From assembly GCA_954871525.1 (NCBI GenBank), contig OX940861.1:36531201-36595200 (forward strand): a DNA stretch of 64,000 nucleotides, given 5' to 3'. The notes below the pieces were generated by a model, which saw nothing but the letters and a program-made list of their open reading frames with translations, searched no databases and was not told where the DNA came from. Source of the DNA: Parietaria judaica (taxonomy: Eukaryota > Streptophyta > Magnoliopsida > Rosales > Urticaceae). Made by a program: the position numbers and the translations under genes. Every line of letters starts with the position of its first letter. Position 1 is the stretch's first letter. Shown here one piece after another: positions 45,633-57,646 of this stretch.

Positions 45633-46166
45633 TGGTTCCAATGAAGTAGATCTGCAATCAAAGAACACACGAAAAACAAGAAACAAAAGAAGGAAGAAAG
45701 GTTTGGGATAATTTTATTTGATTAATGTCAAATGCAAAATTGCAATAATGGAGTTACAAAAAATAAACACTAACAATAGTATTTATAAGAAGGCAACAAC
45801 TAACCCTAGCAAGAAAAGGAAACTTCCTAAAATACAATCAATCAAATATTCTACAATCACAACCGAATCCTAACAAATCAGGAAGCTAAATCAAATCCCC
45901 AAACATGCTCCTCAAGTTTGGCACCTTCCAAGAATAACTCTATTGACTTCTCGCGTGGACTAGCAGAGCTGCTAGGCTTTTATCCGAACAGAGCTGTTAG
46001 TCTATGATTGAGCAATCCTGCTTGTCTTCTATTATGTCCGTCTCACTTTCTGTCCGTCATTATTGCTATCCGTCTTCATCCTGCTAGTCTTCATTCTGTT
46101 AGGTTCCGTTCTGCTAGTCTGAGATTCTGCTAGTCTCAGTTCAGCCAAGTCAGGCTTAAACTCACA
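45633..46166 (-). repeat. 3' LTR of Copia 1
   Basis: Starts (minus strand) TGTGAGTTTAAGCC and ends ATTGGAACCA. A minus-strand TATAAATA box lies at about 45780-45788. Extra 16 bp (GTCCGTCATTATTGCTATCC region) relative to its mate. Confidence 0.9.
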
Positions 46167-47631
46167 TTCTCCCCCGTAAGCTTGACTTGATTCGAGGTTC
46201 TTTACCCCGAGTAGATCTCCCATCTCCGCGAACTTAACTCTTGCTAGAGCCTTGGTGAGTATGTCTGCCCGCTGCTCCTTTGTATTGACAAACTCCACGA
46301 TGATCTTCCGCTTCTCCACACTCTCGTGAATGTAATGATACCGAGTGTCAATGTGTTTGCTCCGACCATGAAACACATGGTTTTTCATTAGTGCTATTGC
46401 GGACTTATTGTCCACGTAGAGTGTAACTGGCTTCTGCTCGGCTCTGGTCACTTCACTCAGTATCCCCTTCAACCACATTGCTTGACACGCTGCTACGGTT
46501 GCTTCCATGAACTCCGCTTCGCATGAGGATAGAGCTACAGTCTTCTGCTTCTGAGACTGCCAGGTGATCAGGTTCTCGTTGAGGTAGAACACCATCCATT
46601 CGGTACTCTTCCTATCATCAATATCACCGGCCAGATCACTATCAGTGAAGCCGACTAGCTCTTCTGCTCCGCTTCTTCTTCCGTACTGGATCCCGTAGTC
46701 CGTCATTCCCTTCACGTAGCGCAAGATGTGCTTTACAGCTTGCTGGTGTGCGCTTGTGGGCTTCTCCATAAATCGACTAACTATCCCAACTGCGTGTGAG
46801 ATGTCTGGCCGGGTGTGGGTAAGATACCTGAGACACCCGATCACACGTCTGTACTCCGTAGGATCCACTTCTCTTCCTTCAGCATCTTTCCCGAGTTGCA
46901 GCTTCGCCTCCATTGGGTATTTGCTCGGGTTGCAATCCGCCATCTCGAACTGCTTGAGGATCTTCCTCGCTTAGGCCAACTGCTTCAATGTGATGCAGTC
47001 TTTCTTCTGGTCCACCTCGATGCCGAGGTAGTAGGAAAGTAATCCGAGATCACTCATCTCGAATTCGGCCATCACCTGGTTCTTAAATCCTTCTACGCCT
47101 CCTGCGCTGGATCCAGTGACTATTAGGTCGTCCACATATACTCCGACGACCAGAACTTCTTCTCTGATGCTCCTGGTGTACAATGCCTGCTCCCTGGAGC
47201 ACTTTTTGAATCCAAGACTTATCAAACTCTTGTCGAGGCGTATGTTCCACGCTCTTGGAGCTTGATTTAGCCCGTATAAAGCCTTGGAGAGCTTGTACAC
47301 CTTCTGCTCATTGCCCTTGATGCCAAAACCTTTAGGTTGACTGACGTAGACTTCTTCCTCGATGTCACCATTTAAGAATGCCGATTTTACATCCATGTGG
47401 TGAATCTCCCAACCTCGATGAGCTGCTAGGGCTAAGATGAGTCTGATCGTGTCCAGTCTCGCCACGGGGGCAAAGACTTCCTCGAAGTTGACTCCTTGTC
47501 TCTGCACGTAGCCTTTGGAAACTAGCCTTGCCTTATGCTTTAGGACATTCCCTTCGATGTTCTTCTTGAGCTTGTATACCCACTTCAGATCAATGGGCTT
47601 CTGACCTTTGGGCAGGTCAGTGAGCTTGATG
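46032..47631 (-). pseudogene. Copia 1 reverse transcriptase and RNase H
   Basis: Two large frames on the minus strand. 47507-46971 (open further up to the Athila junction with interruptions) carries the reverse transcriptase: EEVFAPVARLDTIRLILALAA, HHMDVKSAFLNG, KALYGLNQAPRAWN and the intact catalytic YVDD. A stop follows LKQLA. 46943-46032 carries the rest of the thumb and RNase H: GCLRYLTHTRPDIS, GFTDSDLAGDIDDRKST, SSCEAEFMEATVAA, VDNKSAIALMKNHVFHGRSK and HIDTRYHYIHE. Its end runs into the 3' LTR. The 5' part of the domain is at 53588 and beyond, displaced by the Athila-like insertion. Confidence 0.9.
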
Positions 47632-47636
47632 AGTCG

Positions 47637-48904
47637 GTTTTATACCGATAAATTGAGTACTTTCACTTAGCGTTTTGTTTATCCAAGAGCCATTTAATGT
47701 GTTTCTTTTAGTGTTTTTGTTTGTTTTAGGAGTTACATGAGTGGATTGCAATTTGATTGAAGATCAAGATGTATAGAGTCACTTGGATGAAGTTTTACAT
47801 GCCAAAAATCCGAAATTAAAAATCCCAAGCAGCAACTTGGTGCCGCGGCACATATTTTCGGTGCCCCAGCAAGAAGCTCAGAATTCACACGGTGCCCCAG
47901 CACCGAATTTCCCGTGCCCCAGCACCACAGTTTCGCGAATTAGGTTATTTTTAGCCTAATCTTAACCTAATGAGGAAGCTATATAAGGGAATCATAAGGA
48001 GAGATTAAGTGACGAATTTTGGGAGAGAAAAACATCACAAGAGGCTAGGAAACGCGAAGAACGCCATTGGAGATCGGGTTTTGTGAAGAAGAACGGTGGA
48101 GACGAAGATCATCCCAGAGATTCTCTCCATTAGTATCACTTCCTTAGCTTTATTTGATTTCTCCATTATGCATCTTTTTGTGATTTGTTTATACTCTAGA
48201 TTCATCATGAGCTAAACCGTTCATAAGATTGCAATAGAAACTCACATGTAGCTTGATTTGGATTATCGTTTCTTTGATTAATGACAATTGCTTAAGTTTG
48301 TTTATTCTATCCTTTGCTTATTGCTTTTAATTGCTTGATCACCAATTAAATTGATTTGGTAAACCTTAGGAACTTTGGGAAAAGGAAATTCGTGTTTAGC
48401 CGTAGATAGAATGACACATGATCTATGATGGAAATCTTGAGTTTATATAGGATAGGAATATACCTATATAACATGTGTATCCCGTTAAGAACGCATGCTT
48501 AATGAATTGTTCATAATTTAATTCACATAGGAATATAGTGAGTTAGTTAGGAAAGATAACTCGAATTGAATATCGGAAGAGTTCTTTTTGATGCATTAGG
48601 GGTCTTGGTTAACAACTTATAGCAATTTAATGTTCAAAGGAATGATACGAAGAATCGGGTGAAGTGTTGAGGATTGATTGCGATCCTATATTTCCCTATT
48701 TGTCCAAAGTTTTCATTTTTAGTTTTCATTTTTCTTTAGTTATTTAATTGATTATATTTAAAATTTATTTGTTTAGATAAAATTAAGGTGGCATAAAACT
48801 AGTAATTAACAAAATTAATAGTAACAATTCTCCGTGGGATCGACTTTTCTTATCATTATATTACTTGTTTTCAATACGTATACTTGCGTAGAAAATTCAC
48901 AACA
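47637..48904 (+). repeat. 5' LTR of the Athila-like element
   Basis: Starts TGATGAGTCGG and ends TTCACAACA. A TATATAAGG box lies near 47978-47988. The region 47850-47935 repeats GGTGCCCCAGCA three times. Confidence 0.95.
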
Positions 48905-48910
48905 AGTTTT

Positions 48911-48928
48911 TGGCGCCGTTGCCGGGGA
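48911..48928 (+). other. Primer-binding site (TGGCGCCGTTGCCGGGGA)
   Basis: Lies a few bases after the 5' LTR. This primer site is characteristic of Athila/Tat-lineage plant Gypsy elements. Confidence 0.85.
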
Positions 48929-49026
48929 ATTGTTTACGTTATTTTTGTTAATATTAGTAAGATCATTTTTAGTCTTAACCTAAACGTTTTTTTTTAGTTC
49001 TATTTTTCAGATTATTAGGTACATGC

Positions 49027-50838
49027 ATGCGGAATAATAGGAGCGGGGAACTACTTCCTATTAATCTTGAAATTGAAAGGACGTGCCGAAGGAATAGAAA
49101 AGAACGACAACAAGCTCGTAATCCATCACTGACAATGGCCGAACCAACCGAAGGCAACCATCAAAATATGACACTGAGAGATTATGCAGCTCCACAAATG
49201 GGAGTCATTCAAACAAGCATAGTGCGACCACCTATTGAGGCGAACACATTTGAGCTCAAGCCGGCAATTCTTCAGATGATCCAGAACTCAGGGCAATTTG
49301 GCGGGTCGTTGAATGATGACCCAAATTCTCATATCGCGTTATTCTTGAAGATTTGCGACACCTTCAAATTCAATTGAGTTTCGTCTGACGCTATACAGTT
49401 GAGACTCTTCCCGTTTTCACTTCGTGACAAAGCTAAGAGTTGGTTGAACTCTCTACCAGCAGGATCTATCACTACTTGGAACGACTTGGCAAAGAAGTTC
49501 CTAGAAAAGTATTTCCCACCAGCGAAGACGGCCAGGATGAGAGGCGACATCACCTCTTTTGTGCAACAAGACTCGGAATCTCTTTTCGAGGCGTGGGAAA
49601 GGTTCAAGGAATTGCTTCGAAGATGCCCTCACCATGGAGTCCCAAAATGGCTACAAATTCAGTCTTTCTACAATGGACTGAATGGACAGTTGAAAGGAAA
49701 CATTGATGCAGCTGCAGGAGGCGCGCTTATGACAAAGACCATCGACGATGCCTATGAGTTACTGGAAGACATGGCAGAGAACAACTACCAGTGGCCGACA
49801 GAACGAGGAATGCAGAAGAAAGCAGCCGGCGTTTATGAAATCGATGTCGTGACAGCGTTAGCAGCTCAAGTGGAGCTTCTATCTAAAAAAATTGATACAC
49901 TCGGAGTTAATGATGTCTACAACTCTCAAGCTACTTGTGAAATTTTTGGTAGTAATCACAGCGCAGACCAATGTTCCGTCAGCCAAGAGTCGGTGCAATA
50001 CGTCAGAAACATGAACAGACAGACAAACCAACCGAACTCCAACTTCTACAATCCGGACTGGAGAAACCATCCAACCTTTTCGTGGGGTAACAACCAAGGA
50101 TCCTCTTCAGCACCTATAGCTCCACCCGGATTTCGTCAACAAGCACCTCAACAAGTCAGAAAGCCAAACCTCGAGAAGTTGATGAGTCAAATGGCCTCGA
50201 ACACAAATCAGTTCATCATAGAAGCAAAGACCCAACTTCAGAGTCACTCGGCATCACTTCGCAATTTGGAGATGCAAGTTGGTCAATTAGCTAATTCCAT
50301 GAATAATAGGCCACAAGGAAACTTACCCAGCAACACGGAGACTAACCCCAAGGGCGAGGGTAAAGAGCAATGCAAAGCGATTTTCTTGCGAAGCGGAAAA
50401 GAACTTAACGAAGCACCCAAGCAACCCAAGGTGAACCCTTCTCTCAACAAAACCGATGCGACCCCCGACGATGAGCACGCCAAGCCACCAATCGAAGAAC
50501 CTCCAGAGTTAGAATTGACACCTCTTCCTAACAATCTAAGGTACGTTTTTCTTGGTAACTCATGTACTTTGCCGGTTATTATTTCTTCGTCTCTTTCTAA
50601 TGAACAGGAAGTAAAGTTATTGAGAATCTTGAGAGAGAATAAACAAGCATTGGGATGGTCGATCGCGGATATCAAGGGAATAAGCCCGTCTATTTGCATG
50701 CACAAAATTTACCAAGAAGAGCTCCTTCTCCAAATTGCAGCACAACTTCGACCCGAGGTACGTAGACATTCTCCACCACCATTTTTTTTTCAGATCCACC
50801 TAACCAACAAGATGATGGCGAGGGTGGCAATGCATTAA
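49027..50838 (+). pseudogene. Athila-type gag fused to a reverse transcriptase stub
   Basis: One frame with a single in-frame TGA at 49375-49377 (in the FKFN|VSSDAI region). The gag core has LRLFPFSLRDKAKSWLNSLP, TWNDLAKKFLEKYFPPAKTA, FYNGLNGQLK and IDDAYELLEDMA. A Q/N-rich stretch with NFYNPDWRNHPTFSW and GFRQQAPQ follows, then CKAIFLRSGKEL and PPELELTPLPNNLRYVFLG, which normally leads into reverse transcriptase. After KGISPSICMHKI the protein stops resembling pol and ends at 50838; protease, most of reverse transcriptase, RNase H and integrase are missing. The internal deletion makes it non-autonomous. Confidence 0.85.
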
Positions 50839-52314
50839 ACAAGTGAAAGTGGAGACACCGAGGTAATTGTTTCTTAACCCATGTTAATAATCAGAACATT
50901 GGGGGACCAATGTAGATCTTCAGTTTGGGGGTAGGAAACATTATTTCGTTTGTATTTGTGTTTTATTTTGCTTTTATTTTTTTAGTGTTGGATATTTTGT
51001 TAGATCTAAGTAATAATTCGATGTGACCCTACATGCTTGCTCGCTATATTTGTTTTAGGGAAGTGAAAAATGTCCATGTTTGTATGCTTTGTGATTCTAT
51101 TGTTTTGCTCGGCCTTGGTTTTTCCTGAACATGTTGAGTACAAAATTTTTGAATTATGAGGGCATTTTATTACTGTACAAAAGTCGATATGAACCATGAA
51201 AATTGTTTTATCCGGTTAGAAATCTAGAACTTGTTTGATTGACTTTCGAGGCAAAATAAAAAACATTGTAGCACTAGGGAAATGAATTAGGTCATCGTTG
51301 AACCATTTTTAGCCTTTTCAAACCATCCTTAACATATAAATATCCATCATGTCGTTTTGAACCCAATCACTTGACAAACTTTGAATCCCATTATCGTTTA
51401 TCTCCCACAAATTTTGCCAACCCGGAATAGCGATTATCTCTATTGCTTCTCAAGTATTTTGATCATTCTACTGCTTATCATATGAGCGATATCAGAAGGA
51501 AAGTCATAGAGAGTTTCGTCGGATATGCGAGAGTTTAACGCTTTTTAGTTGTGATTCTACACTATGTGTCGGGTGTAAGTTTTTATTTTATTATGTTATT
51601 TTGTTTACTTTAGTTCAAAAAAAAATCAAAAAAATCAAAAAGAAAAAAAAAAGAAAAAAAGAAAGAAAAAAAGAAAGAAAGAAAGAAAGAAAAAATTACG
51701 ATAAATAAAGATGGAAAGACAAGGTCACAAGTGCTTCACCACGAGGAAGTTTGGAGAAAGTCGATGAAGAGAGCTCTATGTAGAGGCGTTGAATGATCAT
51801 TTGCTGAGAGTAATTGAGTCATAATCACTTCCAATCATACTCTTTACTTGACTACCCATATTCACATCCATACTCACCATTGACTTAATCCCACACTTCA
51901 AGCCTTTAAAGTCCTAATGATCTTTGGTGTTGCATTGTCAAAATTAGTGGAGAAAGTTCATGAAAAATGAGCCTATGGAATTCAAAACTATGATTTAACA
52001 TGCTTTGTGGTAAATGGAAACTCATCACGGTAACAGGTGCCCAAAAATGAGAAATAAGCACGAATACAAGTTCGGGGGGGACTGAGACAGGTAAGACAAT
52101 AGTTGAGCGAAATTGCGAGTAAGTGACATTTTGAATTTCCCTTGATAAATATAGTTTTTAAGCATGTATTGGTCATAAAGAATTTACACTCAAGATCGAA
52201 TTTTTTTCGCTTTATTTTAAGTTTTTAGGTTTAGGTGTTTTCTTTAGGTTTAATATTTCTTTTTGTTTGCTCGAGGACGAATAAATGATAAATTTGGGGG
52301 TATTTGATGAGTCG
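50839..52314 (+). other. Non-coding 3' internal region of the Athila-like element
   Basis: This is the region after the deleted pol (env-like region in complete Athila elements). It holds no long frame, a purine run of A and G at about 51617-51696, and the polypurine tract just before the 3' LTR. Confidence 0.6.
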
Positions 52315-53582
52315 GTTTTATACCGATAAATTGAGTACTTTCACTTAGCGTTTTGTTTATCCAAGAGCCATTTAATGTGTTTCTTTTAGTGTTTTTGTTT
52401 GTTTTAGGAGTTACATGAGTGGATTGCAATTTGATTGAAGATCAAGATGTATAGAGTCACTTGGATGAAGTTTTACATGCCAAAAATCCGAAATTAAAAA
52501 TCCCAAGCAGCAACTTGGTGCCGCGGCACATATTTTCGGTGCCCCAGCAAGAAGCTCAGAATTCACACGGTGCCCCAGCACCGAATTTCCCGTGCCCCAG
52601 CACCACAGTTTCGCGAATTAGGTTATTTTTAGCCTAATCTTAACCTAATGAGGAAGCTATATAAAGGAATCATAAGGAGAGATTAAGTGACGAATTTTGG
52701 GAGAGAAAAACATCACAAGAGGCTAGGAAACGCGAAGAACGCCATTGGAGATCGGGTTTTGTGAAGAAGAACGGTGGAGACGAAGATCATCCCAGAGATT
52801 CTCTCCATTAGTATCACTTCCTTAGCTTTATTTGATTTCTCCATTATGCATCTTTTTGTGATTTGTTTATACTCTAGATTCATCATGAGCTAAACCGTTC
52901 ATAAGATTGCAATCGAAACTCACATGTAGCTTGATTTGGATTATCGTTTCTTTGATTAATGACAATTGCTTAAGTTTGTTTATTCTATCCTTTGCTTATT
53001 GCTTTTAATTGCTTGATCACCAATTAAATTGATTTGGTAAACCTTAGGAACTTTGGGAAAAGGAAATTCGTGTTTAGCCGTAGATAGAATGACACATGAT
53101 CTATGATGGAAATCTTGAGTTTATATACGATAGGAATATACCTATATAACATGTGTAACCCGTTAAGAACGCATGCTTAATGAATTGTTCATAATTTAAT
53201 TCACATAGGAATATAGTGAGTTAGTTAGGAAAGATAACTCGAATTGAATATCGGAAGAGTTCTTTTTGATGCATTAGGGGTCTTGGTTAACAACTTATAG
53301 CAATTTAATGTTCAAAGGAATGATACGAAGAATCGGGTGAAGTGTTGAGGATTGATTGCGATCCTATATTTCCCTATTTGTCCAAAGTTTTCATTTTTAG
53401 TTTTCATTTTTCTTTAGTTATTTAATTGATTATATTTAAAATTTATTTGTTTAGATAAAATTAAGGTGGCATAAAACTAGTAATTAACAAAATTAATAGT
53501 AACAATTCTCCGTGGGATCGACTTTTCTTATCATTATATTACTTGTTTTCGATACGTATACTTGCGTAGAAAATTCACAACA
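52315..53582 (+). repeat. 3' LTR of the Athila-like element
   Basis: Near-identical to 47637-48904, same length; substitutions seen in the TATATAA(G/A)G, GCAAT(A/C)GAAAC, TATA(G/C)GATAGG, GTGTA(T/A)CCC and TTTC(A/G)ATACG contexts. Confidence 0.95.
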
Positions 53583-53587
53583 GAGCT

Positions 53588-55834
53588 CCCATGTCATGTT
53601 CTTCTCGATGGACTCCATCTCCTTCTTCATTGCCTTCAGCCATTCCTGTTCACTTGCTGCCTCTTGGTAGTTGGCTGGCTCATCGGCGCACAACAAGGAT
53701 AACTCTTCTAGGTTCATCTCCACTTCCTGAGACTCTTCGTAGACTTCTGCTAGGGGACGGAATCCCGAGCTGGACGGGCTGGTTCTGCTCGGGCTGGGAG
53801 TCCTGGGTGTACCCGGACCTAAACTTCCCAGACTGGAAGTAGTCGGGCTGGGCAATGATACACCCGAACTGGGTGTTGCTGGCTCTTCCTGCTCGGCAAC
53901 CCCTTTTTCATCTTCTCATTTGACTTCGAACTCAACTGAGTTTTGTTCGGGCTCGCCGTTCTCTTCGCGCCAATCCCACTTATTTTCTTCTTCGAACACG
54001 GCATCTCTGCTCACCTGGATCTTGCCACGTCGGGGGTCAAAGAGTCTGTGTGCCTTGCTTCCGTCTTCAATGCCAAGGTACACCATCGCGTGACTCCTGT
54101 CATCGAGTTTCTTGAGATGGGGACCCACAGTTTTCACATGTGTGGTGCACCCAAACACTCTCAAGTGCTCTAAGTGGGGCTTCTTTCCGTACCACGCCTG
54201 GTAGGGAGTAAGCTCTCGTAGCGCCTTTATTGGCAAACGGTTAAGCAAATAGACCGCGTGTCTAACTGTTTCTCCCTAAAACCTCGCCGGGACTTGCATG
54301 CTCTTCAGCAAACTCCTTGTTGTGTCCATCACTGTCCGGTTTTGTCTCTCCACCACACCGTTCTGCTGGAGAGTGTACGGTGCGGTCAAGTGGTGCTCGA
54401 CTCCTTCCTCATCGCAGAACTTTCTGAACTGCTGGGATGTGAACTCTCCACCTTGGTCTGTTCTCAAGACCTTCATCTTGTGCTTTGACCCATTCTCCAC
54501 GAGCCTCTTGAACTTCTTGAAGACTTCAAAGGCTCCACTCTTCTCCTTGAGCGTGTAGATCCACATCCAACGAGTGTAGTCGTCAACAAGTAGTAGGAAA
54601 TACTTGCTTCCGACTAGAGTTGTTGGGGTGATTTTACCACAAAGGTCTGCATGCACCAGTTGGAGAGGTCGTTCTGCTCGGAATTTGGCCTTTATCGGAA
54701 ATGGAACTCTAGCCTGTTTCGCGATCATGCAGCATTTGCGTAGCTGGTTGGGGTGTTAAATCTTGGGAACCCCAAAGTCCATCTCCTTCTCTCCTATCAT
54801 CTTGAGTGCGTAAAAGTTTACGTGCCCAAGTCTTGCATGCCACAACCAGGCCGGGTCTGCTAGGGACGCCATTAGGCAGACGGGTTGGCCTATCTCCTGG
54901 AGAATCTTGTACAACATGTTCGGCGTTCTCTTCACCTTCATCAGCAGGTTACCACTTTGGTTCCACATCTTCAGATAGGAGCCGGACATCACCACTGTGT
55001 TGCCGATCTCCGTCATCTGTTACTCTTCAGCTTTGGGATGTAGTACACCTGTGTTGTGAGGCGTTGGTCCCCGTTCTTGCAGACGAACAGGATCGACCCT
55101 CTGCCTCTAATTTCGACGATTTAACGGTCGCCGAATTTCACGGTTCCCGTGATCTTCTCATCGAGCTCTTCAAACTTAGCTCGGTCACCCGTCATGTGGT
55201 TGCTCGCGCCATTGTCTAGGTACCAGACATCGGTAGATACTTTCTGCTCTCCGTTTACGAGGAGGTTAGCAATAACCTTGTCCTCGATCAGGAGTACCGT
55301 CTCGCTGGTAATCTTCTTTGAGCAGGGTTGCTCGTCTTCCGGATCGATCTGCTCGCTGATCGTCTCTCCCCCGGGCTTGGCGTCTCTCTCGCATACGAGG
55401 ATCTTATCCTCGTCTTCCTTTCCGTCCAGGTTCACCTCTTGTTCGGCAAATATCAGCGATGGCTCATTTTCGTGGAATCTCATCAGATTCGCTTCCTCGC
55501 CTTAGTTCCTGCTGCGGCACTCTGAAGCAAAGTGCCCGATCTTCTGACAATTATAGCACTTCACTGTGCTCTTGTCTCTCCTGGTCGTGCTTTCCTGACG
55601 GGGTGCACCACTGTCGTGACCTCGTGTGTCTCGGCCTCGCCCTCTTCCACGGCCTCTACCACGTCCTCGGCTGTCTCCGCCGTAGCTACTCCGACCTGAA
55701 GAACTGGAAGAGAATTCTGCTCCCCCATTTTTCTTCTGTCTGGCCGTCCACTCTTCATGCGTGAGCGTGCTTCTCCTCTTCTCTATCACCATAACCCCAA
55801 AGTCTCTCCTCGTGGGCTTTGAGGCGACCAACAA
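53588..55834 (-). pseudogene. Copia 1 zinc knuckle, protease and integrase
   Basis: On the minus strand from 55834: an RG-rich stretch and the CCHC knuckle CYNCQKIGHFASEC, then the protease segment WYLDNGASNHMTGD (Asp-containing, DNGAS in place of the usual DSGAS), the integrase HHCC region (LWHARLGHVNFYALK), and the DDE core (HADLCGKITPT, RTDQGGEFTS, APYTLQQNGVVERQNRTVMD), ending with VFGCTTHVKTVGPHLKKLD and the linker up to TWEL. At least five stops or frameshifts interrupt it (near 55502, 55121, 55020, 54756, 54276, 53916). The end at 53587 is the Athila-like insertion point. Confidence 0.88.
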
Positions 55835-56405
55835 CCTCCTCGACTGTCATGGTCTTGAGATCGCCGAACTGCTCAATCGATGTCACGATCTGCATGTACC
55901 TGTGTGGCACGGCTCTAAGGAATTTCTTGACAACGGTGGTTTCATCCACCTTGTCTCCTAGCGAGCGGATACCGGTCACAATGGACGTAAGTTTCATGGC
56001 TAAGTCGTCAATTGACTCGCCGTCCCTCATCCAAAGAACCTCTAATTCACTCTTCAAGGTTTGGAATTTTGCGTCTCGGACGTGATCTGCACCCATGTGC
56101 ATGGTTTTTAGCGTGGCCCACGACTCTTTTGCGGAATCCTTCTCGGCGATCATGAGAAGGATATCTTCCGGAACTCCTCGATAGATGGCGACGGGTGTCA
56201 TCCTCTCCTTGCGCCCTTCGACATCGCTACCTTCTACAGCCTCCCAGACTCCTTGGGCTTGCAGGTTCACCCGAATCTTCAACGCCCACACCGAGTAATT
56301 TCTCTTCGTGAGCATCGGGTAATGGAGCGTCACATTCCCTTCCTTTGATCCGATCTTCGTCGCCGTCGTCAACTCTCCTCCGGTGGACTCGCTTGGGGAC
56401 GACAT
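55755..56405 (-). pseudogene. Copia 1 gag
   Basis: Starts at the ATG at 56405-56403 (MSSPSES), the first Met after the primer site. Copia gag signatures: YPMLTKRNYSVWALKIRVNL, GVWEAVEG, KESWATLKTMHMGADHVRDA, IEQFGDLKTMTVEEVVGRLK. The frame ends at 55755, and the natural continuation (THEEWTARQKK) is in the frame starting at 55834, so a frameshift separates gag from its zinc knuckle. Confidence 0.88.
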
Positions 56406-56422
56406 ATTTTTTTGGCACCTTT

Positions 56423-56434
56423 GCTCTGTTACCA
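56423..56434 (-). other. Copia 1 primer-binding site (variant iMet)
   Basis: Minus strand TGGTAACAGAGC, one base different from the canonical TGGTATCAGAGC. It lies five bases beyond the LTR edge. Confidence 0.75.
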
Positions 56435-56439
56435 ATCGA

Positions 56440-56957
56440 TGGTTCCAATGAAGTAGATCTGCAACCAAAGAACACACGAAGAAGAAGAAACAAAAGAAGG
56501 AAGAAAGGTTTGGGAGAATTTTATTTGATTAATGTCAAATGCAAAATTGCAAAAATAGAGTTACAAAAAATAAACACTAACACTGGTATTTATAGGAGGG
56601 CAACATCTAACTCTAGCAAGAAAAGGAAACTTCCTAAAATACAATCAATCAAATATTCTACAATCACAACTGAATCCTAACAAATCAGGAAGCTAAATCG
56701 AATCCTCAAAGTTGCTCCTCAAGTTTGGCACCTTCCAGGAATAGCTCCATTGACTTCTCGCGTGGACTAGCAGAGCTGCAAGACATTTATCCGAACAGAG
56801 TTGTTAGTCTGTGATTGAGCAATCCTGCTCGTCTTCTTTTCTGTCCGTCTCACTTTCTGTCCGTCTTCATCCTGCTAGTCTTCATTCTGTTAAGCTCCGT
56901 TCTGCTAGTCTGAGATTCTACTAGTCTCAATTCAGCCAAGTCAGGCTTAAACTCACA
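56440..56957 (-). repeat. 5' LTR of Copia 1
   Basis: 518 bp, mate of 45633-46166. Confidence 0.92.
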
Positions 56958-57029
56958 CTATCAACCTGTAAAAATGGAGAAACAATGGACAAACATGAAA
57001 ATTCCAGTGACCCATTTAATTGGAGCACA

Positions 57030-57068
<39 letters not shown>

Positions 57069-57095
57069 ACCCAAACTTCTTTTGGAGGTGGCTGG

Positions 57096-57490
57096 TGTGA
57101 ATTTTAAGCCATGACTTGGCCATCAAATTTTATCTGCTATAGCCACTTGCTCTTATCCATAACAAGGTTTAATAATTTTTTATTATTACATTGCTTCAAC
57201 TTGATGCACAAGTTGTAGGGTAAGGTGGTAATCTCCCTAAGTAATTTTTGCTATATAAATAGATGTGGGTTGTAATGAAATAATCATCTCCCACTCCTCC
57301 AGCTTTGTATTTCTACCAAAGAGAAAAATCCTTTCAATTTCTTTCTCTTCTTACTGGCTGCATAATTTCCCACTATACACAGTTTAGATATTTTGTGTGT
57401 GCGACGTTGAGTGGGTTTGTGTGGGTTTAGCCATTGTCATTTGCATATTCATTGTAGTTTCGGTAACGACCTCATTTTAGGAACCTAACA
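57096..57490 (+). repeat. 5' LTR of Copia 2
   Basis: 395 bp, starting TGTGAATTTTAAGCC and ending GGAACCTAACA. A TATATAAATAG box lies at 57252-57262. Confidence 0.93.
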
Positions 57491-57492
57491 TT

Positions 57493-57504
57493 TGGTATCA
57501 GAGC
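57493..57504 (+). other. Copia 2 primer-binding site
   Basis: TGGTATCAGAGC, initiator-Met tRNA type, two bases after the LTR. Confidence 0.92.
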
Positions 57505-57646
57505 GGAGTTATGAGTGTTATTGTCAGGTCTCTTGAAATTCTTAGTATGCTCTGTGGTTGCGGTTACGAGTGATCTTCCACATCAGAAACGATTTCTTGA
57601 GATTTTATTATGTGAGTTTTCTTTGTGTCGAGGTATTACCAACACG

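Larger units (their letters stand above)
47637..53582 (+). mobile_element. Athila-like Gypsy deletion derivative inside Copia 1
   Basis: A 5946-bp element with 1268-bp LTRs (47637-48904, 52315-53582) and an exact 5-bp duplication GAGCT (47632-47636 and 53583-53587). It has the primer site TGGCGCCGTTGCCGGGGA and a GGGGG polypurine tract (about 52305-52310). Gag is present, but pol is reduced to the first part of reverse transcriptase. The two LTRs differ at about five positions by eye, so it is much younger than its Copia host. Confidence 0.95.
45633..56957 (-). mobile_element. Copia retrotransposon 1, interrupted by an Athila-like element
   Basis: LTRs at 45633-46166 and 56440-56957; primer site at 56423-56434. 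The order on the minus strand is gag, protease, integrase, reverse transcriptase, RNase H, so it is Copia. The reading frames are broken in many places. The LTRs differ at about 30 positions plus a 16-bp indel by eye, an old insertion. The flanking 5-mers (TCTGT and CTATC) do not match. Confidence 0.93.

Noticed and set aside
49329..49607. Minus-strand frames across the Athila gag
   Set aside because: Antisense shadows; the sense frame carries gag motifs.
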